Shown one piece after another: positions 45,507 to 58,382 of a stretch of DNA of 64,000 bases. The DNA comes from Mus musculus. Taxonomy: Eukaryota; Chordata; Mammalia; Rodentia; Muridae. The translations under genes were made by a program, and so were the position numbers. Every line of letters starts with the position of its first letter. The stretch's first letter is position 1. Where the stretch lies: contig NC_000071.6 of NCBI RefSeq assembly GCF_000001635.26, forward strand, positions 4,977,001 to 5,041,000, given 5' to 3'. A model generated the notes under the pieces. It ran no database searches. It was given only the letters and a program-made list of their open reading frames with translations, and was not told the origin of the DNA.

Positions 45507-47945
45507 CTGTCTCAAGTAGGTTGGGGAGCTGGGCCATTACTCTACATTTCCTTATCACTTTCCAGGATATCACCCTTTCCTTCAGAGTGTCCACTGTTCT
45601 AAGTATATTCTTGTATAATAACATATGATGTTGACTGTAAGGTGGACCTTTCTCATCCCTGCACCCAGCACAGTGACTAGTACAAACAGTCAGAAAATGC
45701 CTTTAAAATGAGCAAATCAATCATTGACATAAATGAGTCTGAGGAGTGCACACATTCAAAGGAGGTGTCTAATTGATAATTAATATTACTACATAAGATT
45801 ACAAGTTTATACAAAATAAGTTTCCCCCAAAATTTCATCAATCCATCTTTGTTTATTAGATGCCCCAAAGAAATTCCAACAGTTGCCATAGAGACCTCTT
45901 ATTTAGCTGTGAAAATTACTTGAAGGCTAAAACTTAGCAATGTCTATGATTGTTTTTAACCTATAAAAGAACTACATTTTTGTAAGGCCATGTCCAGTTT
46001 CAGGGCCAGGGCTGGAAGCTTCACTCCCTAGTCTGAAGTGGATGACTACTTTGTTATGCTATGCTGCTACCTCAATTAGGACAGTATGTTTTGATGAGGT
46101 CAACATGATTAGAGAGAAGATATTAAGATGGTAATTCTGTTTTCTATGCAGGGAACACAATGATGGTTGGGTAAAACAGAGCTGAAACCAAGTGTTCAGA
46201 ATTAGAACTTTGGGCAGAAAATGCAAACAATTAGTCAAGAAAATAACTGTCTACCACCACTGCGAGTACCTCCAGCATACAAAGCAGCTGATCTTCAATA
46301 ATACCTTAATATTTGAGAAAGACAAGTGTGGATAATGGTTATCCATATAGATGAGCAGGGACATTCAGACTGCTGATAAGTAGTTACTGGGTATAGTGGA
46401 TGGAAAAGAGAAAACACCCCAACTGAAGCATACGCAGAGAAAAAAATGCAGAATGATACACTAAACAGCAAGGGAATATTATGTGTTGTATTTTAGAATA
46501 ATTAAAGCAGGAAGTCATTTGAAACACAATCAATGATGGTACCTCTCTAAGGATTAAACATGAACCAGACAGAACAAGAAAAACAAACCGTTTTCCGAAT
46601 ACTGACTTCTGCTTCTCTTTCAGCTGATGCAGAATAAGGAAGCTATTTTTAAGGCTTCTCCCAAAAAATTGTAATAAAACAGACAATCAGAGGAAAAAGC
46701 CTGTTTATGGACATCTTAAAGATCCAAGAAAATGACCTATCTAAGCCTTCTTTCCTCATGAAATCATATCTGGTATGCCATTAAGAGAAATTATTAGTAA
46801 AATTTTCCTATAAATTATTATCCTCTGAGGAGAACTCTGAAATTCAATTTATGTTGCATGCTACATTGGTATTTAGGTCCATTCATCAAATGGCATGGCT
46901 GAATTTTGATGAACTCTGATCATGAATATTACACTGCTACCACATTAAGATATGTGATAGGGCAGCTGATATTTAAGGATCACTTAGCAGCTCAGAAAAT
47001 ATATAGAACATAGGAAGATAAGAACCCTTGTCACTACAGAGCGTCATGGCTAACATTTCGAGAAAGGGTGTAAGGGTGTCAATGTTTTAAGCATTGTCAA
47101 ATGCTTACTGTGCAATGTTGTCTGTGCAGACGAGGAACTGACTGAAGGACTGGACGTTGGCAATGGACTAATACATGAGGGCGCTATTTCAAGACAAAAT
47201 CAGCTCCCTTCTACCTTAGAGTGTTCCGTAAAATGTCATTCAAAATGATTAAGTGACTAGATTGACTGCACATCAATGGGAGATCTTCATGGGAATAGAG
47301 CTACCCTGCGAGTCTAGAGAAGGTTTTGTATTCTGATTTTTTTCCCTGTGGCTCCTTCAAACAGTGTGAGAAGCACAAGCAGACATCTCCAGATGGGGGT
47401 TGGAGGTTCAAAATGGTCATTAAAGAAAAAGCATTGCTATTATAAATTGATTTCACTCTGTTACTTAAACTCGGAAGCAGCTTCTAAGTTAAACAGGTTA
47501 AGTTAAACAGGACAAACAAATGTGAGCTTATATAGTTGTTATAATAAAGCCTTAATCTGTTAAATTTTCATTAGGTTTCGAGTACATTCAATTTCTAAAA
47601 GCAAATATGGTAAAAGCTAGGGAGAAAGGAGGAACTGTTTGAACTATCAATCAGAAGTAGTGATAAAAAGCCCTACCGGGCTCTGTAGGAGATGTAATTA
47701 GATAAGTATCTCGCTCACTGAGTCTCTCATCTCACATGGGAATAAGGAGAAATACAGAATGCCATGGCAAAGATAAACTACCCTCATGTGCCCCGGAACA
47801 CACTACTCAGGTTCTGTCCCAGTAATCACTAAGTGCCTTTTACATACAGAAAGTTCTGAATATTTTAATGGAATTTAGCAAGCTGTTTCTTGGGCACTGA
47901 TAGGTTATTTTAGTTAAATTTTACTTTAATTCTTTTAAGTTGTTG
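45507..47945. other. Intronic sequence, largely unique
   Basis: A MIR-like tail (CCCAGCACAGTGACTAGTAC, about 45665) is possible but weak. No exon is recognised in 2.4 kb. Confidence 0.4.
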
Positions 47946-48170
47946 GTTTGGGGCTAGAGACATGAGTCAGTGGTTAAGAACAGCTGGTATTTTTTGCAGA
48001 GTTCTCAGGTTAGATTCCCTGAACCCCCATGGCAGGTTACAACCATCTGCTAACTACAGCTCCAAGGAATAAGGTGTTCTCTTTCAACCTACAAAGTGTA
48101 CTTGTGGCAAACATAATATATATAGGCAAATACTCATATACATAAAACTATATTAAACTTACAGTATTAT
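47946..48170 (+). mobile_element. B3 SINE
   Basis: TGGGGCTAGAGACATGAGTC, AGTGGTTAAGAACAGCTGG, CATGGCAGGTTACAACCATC and TAACTACAGCTCCAAGG follow B3 order. Confidence 0.88.
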
Positions 48171-48655
48171 TTTCATTTTTATTTTAATGACATTGGTTAG
48201 CACTAATAATCAAAGGACAATACACACAAAGAAAAAATTTAAAAAAAATTAAGTATGTTAGCTAATTAACTGCATGTTATAGCACCTAAACTAGAAAATA
48301 ATTTGCTAATACAGTGAAATTTATGCAACAGATGTACAAAAAAAATATGATTCTTAGACTGTATGTTAGACAAAGCAGTATCATGAAGAGCTAGCTAATG
48401 GACAAACCCAACAGCCGCACCAGACCCCCACTTCTGCCCACTGCTGAGCAGTGGGAACAGCTTAGTCCCCTTTCTGAGTACTACCATGAGTGGTACTCAT
48501 AGAGTTGGCCAGTTTCTGTCAATTACATTTCAGTTTCCATCCAATGATGTTATCCCTATGCATACAATCCTACATTCCGTCTTTTTAGTTTGACTGACCT
48601 AGAAATGTTCTAATGTCTTGATAATTAATCTTTCCACTGAAACAGTCTCATGTAG
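48171..48655. other. AT-rich intronic sequence, nothing recognised
   Basis: No exon or named repeat is recognised. Confidence 0.4.
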
Positions 48656-48845
48656 TGCCTGCTGGCTTTCAACTCACTTTGCATCACAGAATGAACTTGA
48701 ACTTCTGATTTCATGTTTCAAAACCACAGGTCCTGGGACAGCAGGTAGACACTACTATACCTGTGTTTACGTGATGCTGGGGATCAGGCCCATCCTATGT
48801 TCCAGGAAGCACTCTTCCAACTGAGCTCTGCCCTTCTCATTTTAT
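48656..48845 (-). mobile_element. B4 SINE (B1-ID fusion), antisense
   Basis: A B1-like left part (CAGAATGAACTTGAACTTCT, ACAGCAGGTAGACACTACTA) joins an ID-like right part (GTGATGCTGGGGATCAGGCC, GCACTCTTCCAACTGAGCTC). Confidence 0.78.
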
Positions 48846-49872
48846 GCTAACAACAAGGTCATATTGGATTCATACAGCATATAGCTCCAAGGGACTACCA
48901 TCTTTAATACATTCCTATATTCACAGAAAATATTTTTCTTTTAATAAATATGAATTCAGATGTTATCTCCCTTCCTAACTGGCTCATAAATCAAAATCTG
49001 GTTTTATTGTAGAGTTTGTTTTCCTATGCAAAGTTATTTTTATTTCACTATTGAGTAGTATGAATTATCTGTTTCCACCATCACACGTAGAGGCTGGCAG
49101 TGCCAAAGTTTGCTCCACTGCTATCGCATTTCACTGGCTCCCACTCAGGGAACAAGGACTCTAGCAGCCTGCACTTCATAGTTAAAACCATGAGTATTGA
49201 ATTATCAATAAGAAAAGAAGAGCATGCAGAAAAATGTATGGTACCTCTTTCCTCCCAAGAAGACCACTGTAGCGGATTAGAAAAATAAAATTAAACCAAA
49301 CTTAAACACAAACAAGAGGAAATTAAAACACACAAAAGAAGGCAACTTAGATGAGAGATAACTTGTCAGTTGTGCATGAAGGAGTAATGATCTCCACAGG
49401 CCAAAGGCAGCAATTCCAAGTTGCAATGAGAGGATTGAATTTAGCAACTTAGACAAGGCTAAGCACATGGAGACACAGACAGGCTCTAAACATTGTGGAG
49501 ATGAACCTGACAGCTGATAATAGGATGGATGATCAGAACTTTGGGGAAAGAAGAAACTGCCCAGTCAGACTGCTCTCACCAGCCCCCTCTTTTCCAACAC
49601 ATACCAGCAGGATAGATTAAATTGGACCAAACAGCTTCAAAGGTAAAAGGTAAACTTGCAGCAGAAAATGGGGAGGCTTTGAGAAGAACAAAGAGGAATT
49701 CAATGAAAGGTGTGTGAATTGGTCAGTGTGACCAAAAGCTCCTGTCTTCTAACGTGATCGGAGGACATCATCCACCAGTTATGAGCTTCTGAAGAACCAA
49801 AAATCAGCCAATGACATTGATTTCAGAGAGTTTCCTGCAGAAAACACCAGCTCTATGGCCACATAGGACTGT
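48846..49872. other. Intronic sequence, nothing recognised
   Basis: No exon or named repeat is recognised. Confidence 0.4.
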
Positions 49873-50045
49873 ATTAGTAACCTTTCTCAGTTACTGTGAC
49901 CTGTACTGGACAAAAAACCTCTTCAGTAAGGAAAAGTGTATTGAGACTCATCATCTGAGGTTGTCATCCATTACAATGGGGAAGATATGACAGCAGAAGC
50001 AGCTCTTGGCCTTGCCTCTTCACCTTCTTAGACCAGAGATTCCCC
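49873..50045 (-). mobile_element. Rodent LTR-like fragment, antisense
   Basis: TATTAGTAACCTTTCTCAGT, TACTGTGACCTGTACTGGAC and ATGGGGAAGATATGACAGC match the antisense end of a rodent medium-reiteration LTR-like family. Confidence 0.55.
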
Positions 50046-50489
50046 AGTGATAGGCTTTCTTTTTGTTTTTGTTTTTCTTTCCAGTGGAGGACCCAACCCA
50101 AAATGATGACAACACCTGCTTTCAGGGTGTGTTTTCTTTCCTCAGTTTAACTTCTCTGGAATCTCCCTCAAGGAATCATACCTCATGCCTAGAGGTATGT
50201 CTGCTAGGTGACCCCAATTCTAGTCAATTTACGATGAAAATCAAGCTTTGAAGATATATGAAGTGAATGGTCAACTGGTCCCTCCATTCATTATAACACA
50301 TTTACAAAAATTAGCAAAGAGGCAAGTACCTCTCTTACACCTGAATAAAGATTCTATTTGAAACCATAAAAAGGAAGCATGATCAATTATATAATAAATA
50401 TTTCACCTATAAATTGTACCATCATATAACATATATTATTACATGCATGCTCATATTTCACCTAATTATGTATATGTCAGACTGTCAAT

Positions 50490-50830
50490 TTGACCAGGAA
50501 TAGACTTGTTTATACTGATTGTCAACTTGAGAGTATCTACCATCATTTTGAAGACAAATATCTGGCCCCATCTGTGAGAGGTCATAGATGATAAGATGAG
50601 ATGAGATAGAAGTGCACCCTAATGTACGTGGAACCATATCCTGGACTGAGTACCCAGACTACATGGAAAGCAAACAGCAAGCTGAGCATCTGCCTTTGTC
50701 GCTTGCTGCTTCCTGACTGTAGATGTACCTTATGCGCCTGATGCCAAGACGTCCTCTTGGGAGAGACTGTGTGACCGAAATAAACCCCCCTTCTCTTAAA
50801 TTTCTTCATGTCAAGGATTTGAACACAGTA
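50490..50830 (+). mobile_element. Rodent LTR-like fragment
   Basis: AGCAAGCTGAGCATCTGCCT, TTGCTGCTTCCTGACTGTAG and GACCGAAATAAACCCCCC (an AATAAA near the 3' end) are the tail of this group. The 5' part is decayed. Confidence 0.6.
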
Positions 50831-50896
50831 CTAAGGCTAGTAACAAATACAGATGGTCATGTTTATTTTTCTGATTTGATGAATTTACATGGTATG

Positions 50897-51110
50897 GTTG
50901 GAGATGGCTCGGCTTTTAGAGCACTTCCTTCTCGTCCAGACGACCATAGTTTGCTTCCCAGTACCCACAGTAGGTGGCTCACAACTTCCTATAATTCTAG
51001 GTCCAGGGGATCTGACACCTCCTTCTGGCCTCTGTATAAACCTATATATTTATGGCATATACTCATATTGACACACATACACAGAGATTAAAAATAAATC
51101 TTTAAAATGT
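50897..51110 (+). mobile_element. B2/B3 SINE, near full length
   Basis: GTTGGAGATGGCTCGGCTTT, AGGTGGCTCACAACTTCCTA, AGGGGATCTGACACCTCCTT and TTAAAAATAAATCTTTAAAA span head to tail. Confidence 0.92.
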
Positions 51111-52484
51111 TTATACACATATTTTTAACATGATGCACTCCTTAAAGATGTCTGACTTAAAAACAGTACAAAACATTCCCACAGTTAAGGCTTAGGGAAC
51201 ATAGTGTGAGAGAGTGGCACAATTCTAAAAGCAAGAGGAACAGGGACTTTGTTGTGATATTGTGTCTCCTAGTAACATCAGAAGCTACACCCATAGCATC
51301 TCACTAACATGACTTCCAGTGATGATCTAAAAAAGGAGAACAGCTAGGAACTTGGACAGGGAAAAGCTTGCGGAGGCCTCAACCCAACATAAAGAACTAC
51401 ATACAACCTGGTAAACCTGGGGCAGGAGATGTGGTCCTCTCCTGGGAAGTGAACAATTTGGTTGTCCATTGTCAAACAGCCCTAACAACATGCATACAAA
51501 AAGTATTATATGGACTCAACATGTTATATTTAGAAATGTACGTATGCATGCATATATGTATGTATATATGTAGCCAGCAATAACAATTAGTGATAACAAG
51601 AGGCCATGAATGTGAAGGAGATTGGGGATAGATATGTGGAAAGGCTTGCAAAGAGAAAAATGGAGAAATGATATAATTAAAATATAATCTTAAAAGTTAA
51701 TATATATGATACATAGATATGTCTTTGAGCATTTGGTAAATGTTTTTTATATGTTTCAAAACATTTTGAAACCATAAATAATTAGAAATATGTATAAAAG
51801 CAAAGAAGCTAAAAACTAAATGTAATTAGAAAATCTAAAATATTATACAATAAAGGATATATAATCATGAACACTACCTGACTTATTATTTTTGAGTACT
51901 CATGCATAAGACTGTAATGCATATTCTACACAGGGAGACTAAGATAAAGGTGGAGTGGCACAAGGTTTCTGGAGGGAGTAAAGTCTTCTCCTTCCATAAT
52001 AACCCCTTAGTATAATCTCCAAAAAAATCAAAGTTATTTGCATGAACAAGGTCATAGATTAGCTCTCCAATGCAAACCGATCAGTATAATAACTTAAGAG
52101 ATAGCAAGACAAACAATTAGGTGGCACTTGTGAGGTGGATAGCATACTACGAGCATTGAAAATGCACAGTTGCTCCTGAGAGATTAAAGGGTAACCATGA
52201 GGAAATTAGATCTCTGGCCCTGCTCTTGACTCGTTTTGGTAGTTGTCAGTTAACCAGCTGTGCTGGAAATAAGTTTTATTGTCATAGTTCTCCATCTGGA
52301 AACTGAAAAGAATAGTTGAAAGCTTTGATTAACTATGTTGGACATGGAGCAAACAGTGGGGGAAGGAGGCTGACTGGGGCTTCAGTAAGTTTTTGTTAAG
52401 CATAGCCCCTACTTTCAAAAGCAAAGCATTTCATATTCTGAAAATTATTTCTACGTAAACATATAGCCTACTTATATCATAAGC
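51111..52484. other. Intronic sequence, nothing recognised
   Basis: AT-rich around 51540-51900; no exon is recognised. Confidence 0.4.
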
Positions 52485-52700
52485 AGGGATGAGGAGATGG
52501 CTCAGCCACACAGTGGTTGCCGCACAAGCAAAGGTCCTGGGTTTGGATTCCAAGCACATGCATACAAAGCCAGGAATGATGCCAGGCATCTGCAGTCCCA
52601 AGGCAGGGAGATAGAGACAGGAAGGTCCCTGGAACTCATGGCAAGCAAGTCTCAATGAGCCTAGGAGCTCCAGGCTCACTGACAGAACTGCCTTTAAATA
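52485..52700 (+). mobile_element. B4 SINE
   Basis: GGGATGAGGAGATGGCTCAG, GCAAAGGTCCTGGGTTTGGA, GCCAGGAATGATGCCAGGCA and GGAGCTCCAGGCTCACTGAC show a tRNA-like head plus B1-like body. Confidence 0.85.
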
Positions 52701-55700
52701 AATAGATTACAGAATGAACAAATGAATATATGAATGAATAAATTAATAAGGTAAAGTGTAACATAGGATGACTCAACAATGCTGTTTGGTTTTCATACAT
52801 GTACGAACATGTGTATGAATATATAAGATGAACACTTATGTATATGTATATACACACATATGCATTTGTGTACAAGAAGAATATATATACCACACACATC
52901 AAAAAATTAAAGAGATTAACCTACATGTGACATTCCTTAATTTACATATTGTGAGATTAAAACACAGAATCATATTGTACACATGCCTTACTCCCCCATG
53001 TAATATGAAAAACTCTTGAGCTAAAAATTCTAATTTCAAAGACAAAGACTGTATGGTCATTCCTTAAAATCAGATATGGCATCTCCCATCCACTGTCATA
53101 ATCCACAGCACCCGCGGATCTACAGCCCAACAGGAACCAGGAACGCAAGACATTTAATTTGGTTGACTGTCAGATCCAAAAGTCAGTAAGAATATAACTT
53201 TCAATATTTATATCGTTTTATATTTCTCAAGAATTTCTTGTAATCATCCTGTTCCAGGCTCCCAAGCTAGTGAGGCAGTGGATTACAGCAAGGTTATAAT
53301 AATGTCACGAAGCTTAGTCTCTGTGACTGTCCCTTTAAAATTTCACTCAGGAATCCATTTGTGGGTAGGCAACTACATTGCCAATGGTGTTAAAAAAATT
53401 AGGTGAAATTTAATTTGTTTTACACATATTTAGCAGGAAAGACTACATACATATTCATCCTATACATCATCATTACTACAAAGGGGCCAAATATATTGAC
53501 TGAAATACATGGTTTGTCTCATAGACATGTACTGATAAAGGACAAGATACAAAAACTATAACCATGCATTTAAAAAGCTTCTCTTTCTCATTCCAGATGT
53601 AACTCTCGGCAGTCTTGCTGTCTTGGCAGTCGTCCTACAGTTTCATAATCAGACAGGGCTAGAGGGATGTACTGACCAAGAAACCTTACAATAATAAATT
53701 TTCTGTAGAATGTTTTGGTGGGCAATAGCCCTTAGGTGTGACTCAAACACTAAAATATACCAAATCTCTTCTGACTGAAATATAGAACCAATTGTTGCTC
53801 TGGTATATTTTAAGTCACATGGCACACTTAGATTCTGTGTACCTATTGTCCTTGCAGAATTATTAATTTTTGAAGGTGTCATTCTCCATTGATGAAATTA
53901 TATGGTAACTCAAAATGTAAGAGGCCTCATTAGATGTAAATGACTACAAACTCTGGCTGCCTCCTGGACCAGGTGGGTCTTTCTTTGTGGCTGTCTTGCT
54001 TCTTCTGTTCTGTTGCATCCCACTGTCAGTAAGCCAGTGGAAGCACGCATTACTTGAGCACTGCTTAAGAGCCATTAGAGAGCTGTTGAATTTGACAATG
54101 AATGTTTCATATCTTTCTTGGCCTTATGACTGCACTAATTAGAAAACATGCAAACATGACAGAGAGATGACTGTTGTCAATCAGGAATCCAAAATCTCAT
54201 TCTTACTTGACACCGCTTTTAAAAATGGATGCACTCGCTTCACGAAATGTGAAAATTGAATAATGATTAGGGGTTGGGAAAATGTATGTCAGCATAGATA
54301 GTAGTATCATGAAAATGTACTCAATTCAATTATTCCTGCCTTGTTTCCTTTTAAGTCTTCCTTGAATACAATTAGAGAGTAGAAGATAACAGAGGAAAGC
54401 TATCAGGAGAGAGAGATGGGGCACAGGCACCTGAGTGAGAATCAAAGACACCCAAAATAGTAGAGCTGCACAGAGAGCCAGCATGGGCTGACGTGTATAT
54501 AATATATCACAACGTGCTTTGTTCACACTTTAGAGTTACATTAGTAGTGAAATAAGACCAATCGTTTAGAAATCTTATGAAAGAGCGCTGAATGTTACAA
54601 AGACAAAGTGGTGCAGAGGAGGCGGCCCTAGAGGCTGATGGTGGGCTATGACCTTCATTGAATCACTCATCTTGGAAGTGTGTTGCTGACTTTACTGCAT
54701 AATAGGGAAGTAATTAAAGCATATCAGGACTTACTTGTAGTTTATGGCCAATGAAATACCTATTATTATTATTATTAATTATTGGTCAAGTTTTCAAAAT
54801 AACATAGGCCTTACATAGAATAAATTATGTTCAGGGTAGGAGGTATAGCAAGGTTCATTTATAGCTCTTCCTCTTAAAATAATGGTAAATTAACCCAAGT
54901 CTTAAGAAATTTTATTTTATAAATTGCCATGGTTCAAGACAGAAAGATCAGCAAGGATGATGGTGGGCACTGGATACTGTCAATATAGAGGCCATTAAGC
55001 AATATGAAGCAATGCCAAAAGGCCTTATGATACTTAATAAATAGGCAATATTCTTCCTAATGTATTAAAATCAATTTCAATGCAGACATTTCCTTATACA
55101 TTACGACTTGCACAGATTGTTTTTTCCAAACCACCCAGCTGCTACGATGTTAAGTAAATTCATTTTAATCTGAAATCAGAGAGGTAATAGAGAAAAGGTG
55201 ATTTAATATGCAATCTCATTATGTCTGACAGACTTATTTATAAATGATCTACCCCACATTTTGACAGGCATAGTTAATATGCTAATTAGCTTTAAAGATG
55301 ATGATAGGAAGCGCTTGGCACGCCATCGTTCTTTGCATACTGTGTTGGGGGACAATGCAATTGATGCCACCCGCTCCCTGGAAAGCACAAGGCCTTTGAG
55401 GAGATGGTCATTTATTAACAGTAGATAATTTAGTTATCTGACATTAAAAATTAAACCTGTAAAATAATCCCCAACTGTGTTCTGATTTTGAGAATGAGTG
55501 CAGCTGCAACCCAACCCTGGGCATAAAGAAGGAATATAAGCTTATTTAAAACAGCGCGCTCCACAGTAAAAACTGCGCTCTCTAGCAGGTGAAGAACTAC
55601 ACAGAGAAGTTGCTCTCACATCCACGCTCCCCTTCCCGTGCTTGCCAGAACCCTGGGAATCTCTCTGGCGGCAAAGCTCAGCAATGATGTCCCCTGCTCT

Positions 55701-55820
55701 GACTTTCGAGGAGGAGCTACAGCGTCCAAGAATTATCAGACTTTCTACAAGCGGCAACATTCAATTTGATTCTGTTGCTTCGATCTTCCTTTATGAAGGG
55801 AAACAAAGGTATTGAAACCA
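52701..55820. other. Intronic sequence with a conserved-like core
   Basis: TA/CA-rich patches lie at 52800-52900. Positions about 55085-55450 are repeat-free and rich in homeodomain-type words (GCTAATTAGC, TAATATGC), suggestive of an enhancer-like element but unproven. No exon is recognised. Confidence 0.35.
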
Positions 55821-55894
55821 CCTTGTTTGCAGGCTTAACTTGCGCTTGGCCTTCACACCTTGTTTGCAGGCTTAACTTGCGCTTGGCGTTCACA
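55821..55894. repeat. 37-bp tandem duplication
   Basis: Two copies (55821-55857 and 55858-55894) start CCTTGTTTGCAGGCTTAACT and differ at one base (GGCCTTC vs GGCGTTC). Confidence 0.97.
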
Positions 55895-56746
55895 CAATGC
55901 CTCGGTGTTGGAGACCAACAGGGAGAAGCTCCTAAGAGTGCCAGCTCTGACTTCCATCACATGCTGACAGTGTTACTGCATATGTGTCTTCATTAATATT
56001 TTTAGTGCCTGTGGCCATTTAACACTGTGTAGGGATCATCAGTTCTTAGTTACTGCCCTGAAGCCCCAGGACAGTAAATGAACTGTAAAAATAGCCCGGA
56101 ACTCCTGCCACCTGCCTCCCTGGATTAATATTTGTATTTCTTTTTGGTGCAGCTGAGCCATGGTTCAATTACAATCCCATTTCCAGGTGTCTGAATATCC
56201 TGCCTCGACGCCATTGATTATGCAAAAAAAAAAAAAAAAAATCAGTGCCCTGTGAATGTCCCTCTCATGGGAAAGACACATGCATTTTTACTTGACTTAT
56301 AGAAAATAGCAAAACAGCCTTTAGAAAATTGCTTGGAACGACATTAGATTCAGAACGACAGGCATAGCATCGACATAAGTTTTCGGGCTTGGAAATGAAC
56401 TGAAAATAAGCATGGGGGGACTGCTCAACCCTGACGCATTTGCTAGTTGTTTCTGGCAATGAATAATCTTGGCACGGGAACAAAAGGGCACTTGGGGTCC
56501 ACTATTTTCTATCAGTTTTCCCCTCCCCTCTTAATAACAGACGCCTTTATATCCAACGACCATGTCTCTGTTCGAAGCCAATTGGCAGCTAGTACCAAAA
56601 CCATCACTTATACACATGGGGTAGGGTCAGAATAGGGAGTGAAGATGGACAGCTTAGAAAACAAACAATGGAAGAAACAAACATTTTAGCAAGTCAGAGA
56701 CTACCCTGTACTTGATACTATAAAGAACATTTTCCCTACACCACCC
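55895..56746. other. Intronic sequence with conserved-like core
   Basis: Positions about 56000-56260 (with CTGGATTAATATTTGTATTT and GATTATGCAAAA) look like slowly evolving non-coding DNA. A poly(A) run lies at 56223-56240. No exon is recognised. Confidence 0.35.
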
Positions 56747-56762
56747 TGTGTGTGCATATGCA

Positions 56763-56796
<34 letters not shown>
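56747..56796. repeat. (GT)n microsatellite
   Basis: Up to 14 uninterrupted GT units follow GCATATGCATGC. Confidence 0.97.
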
Positions 56797-56798
<2 letters not shown>

Positions 56799-56799
56799 G

Positions 56800-57050
56800 G
56801 CATATGTGTGAATGTGCATGCATATGGAGGTCAGAGGTCAGCTCTCAGTGATGTTTTTCACAAAGCTCTCTATCTTTAAGGGAGAAGGGCAGTTCCCTCA
56901 CTGGCTTCAAGCTCATCAAGTAGGCTAGGCTGACTAGAAAGTAAGACTTCAAGCTCTGCCTGTACAGAATATTTACAATTGTACATTGGTTTTAGGGCCT
57001 GAATTCAGGTCATCCAACTAGGCAATAACTCAAATTCGTAAACATCCTTG
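56800..57050 (-). mobile_element. B4 SINE, antisense
   Basis: CATATGGAGGTCAGAGGTCA, CTCATCAAGTAGGCTAGGCT and GCCTGAATTCAGGTCATCC follow antisense B4 order. Confidence 0.75.
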
Positions 57051-57054
57051 TGGT

Positions 57055-57178
57055 TTTGGTTTGTACATATGTGTCAGTTTGTATGAATGAGTGTACACAC
57101 AAATGTGTATCAAAATAAGGCCAGAGGTCAGTGGTGTCTTTGCTGTCCACCTTAATTTTTGAGACAAGGTCTGTCCCT
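57055..57178 (-). mobile_element. B4 SINE, first half (interrupted)
   Basis: AGGCCAGAGGTCAGTGGTGT and TTTTTGAGACAAGGTCTGTC break off at 57178, where the LTR-like insert begins; the SINE resumes at 57525. Confidence 0.8.
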
Positions 57179-57518
57179 CTCTTAGGGTTTTACTGCTGTG
57201 AACAAACACCATGAGCAAGGAAAGACTTATAAAAACAACATTTAATTGGGGCTGGCTTACAGGTTCAGAGGTTCAGTCCATTATCATCAAGGAGGAAGCA
57301 TGGCAGCATCCAGGCAGGCATGGCGCAGGAGGAGCTGAGAGTTCTACATCTTCATCCGAAGGCTGCTAGTGGAAGACTGACTTCCAGGCAACTAGGGTGA
57401 GGGTCTTATGCTCACACCCACAGTGACACACATCCTCCAACCAGGTCACACCTATTCCAACAAGGCCACACCTCCAAATGGTGCCACTCCCTGGCCCAAG
57501 AATATACAAACCATCACA
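57178..57518 (-). mobile_element. Rodent LTR-like element inserted in the B4
   Basis: CTTAGGGTTTTACTGCTGTG, AACAAACACCATGAGCAAGG, ATTTAATTGGGGCTGGCTTA, CATGGCAGCATCCAGGCAGG and CAAACCATCACA mark an abundant rodent family. Flanks GTCCCT (57173-57178) and GTTCCT (57519-57524) differ at one base, fitting a 5-6-bp TSD. Confidence 0.88.
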
Positions 57519-57524
57519 GTTCCT

Positions 57525-57680
57525 GAACTTGGAAACCACTGATTCGCTTAGTTGAGGTCCAGGGTCCTGTCCATCTTCTCAGCCCCTGCTCTGGGGTTAC
57601 ATACATGTGCCACCATGCTAAACTTAGGTCGTGACACTTGCAAGGGCTTCATAACTAAGCCATGTACCTAGCCCCTTAGG
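57525..57680 (-). mobile_element. B4 SINE, second half
   Basis: GAACTTGGAAACCACTGATT continues the SINE, then TGGGGTTACATACATGTGCC and TAAGCCATGTACCTAGCCCC (head). Confidence 0.8.
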
Positions 57681-58325
57681 GAACATTTTTAATGTTTTTT
57701 TTTTCTCCCAATTGAGCCAGAGGCACAGGAAGAAGAGTTTCTTATATTCCAGAGAGTATAATCTTGACTAAATTGCCAAGCAACTAAGATAAAATTGGCT
57801 CCACACCACAATTATTTCAAAGCTGCATTTTATTAGTAGAGACCTTAGCTGAACTCACTGAAAGATTACTATATCCTCATGCAGAAAATAAAAAGGAAAA
57901 CATTTTATAACTCATGACTGGGATATAATTATTGTTTGCATTGCCAACTCTCAACTAACAGCAGAAAGCAGCAAGGGGGATTGAGAAGGCAACTAAAACA
58001 TACCTAGGTGTGAGCATTGGTCTTTATCTCCAACCTTCCCCAATTAGAACTAGTGATCTAAGTATGTACGTTGCTCAAAGATAGGCCTATCCTTAAGAAA
58101 AAATATTAACTAAATAAAGAGTAAATAAACATTAAAAAGCCAACATCAGGAAGTATGTGTGATGAAAAGATGCATCAACTCAGCCACTGAGTGACAGGTG
58201 GTGACAGGTTTTGGGACCTTAGAATATCATTAAAATATGATTGGATTTATGATGAGATATATAAATTTATGATAACAAATCTTCGGGTGTTTGATTGCCT
58301 AGATTCTTTTACAATGCTATTGAAA

Positions 58326-58326
<1 letters not shown>
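57681..58326. other. Intronic sequence, nothing recognised
   Basis: No exon or named repeat is recognised. Confidence 0.4.

Positions 58327-58381
<55 letters not shown>
58327..58381. repeat. (CA)n(TA)n microsatellite
   Basis: About 24 CA units, then ATATATAT. It gives spurious Thr/His or Cys/Val ORFs. Confidence 0.97.
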
Positions 58382-58382
<1 letters not shown>

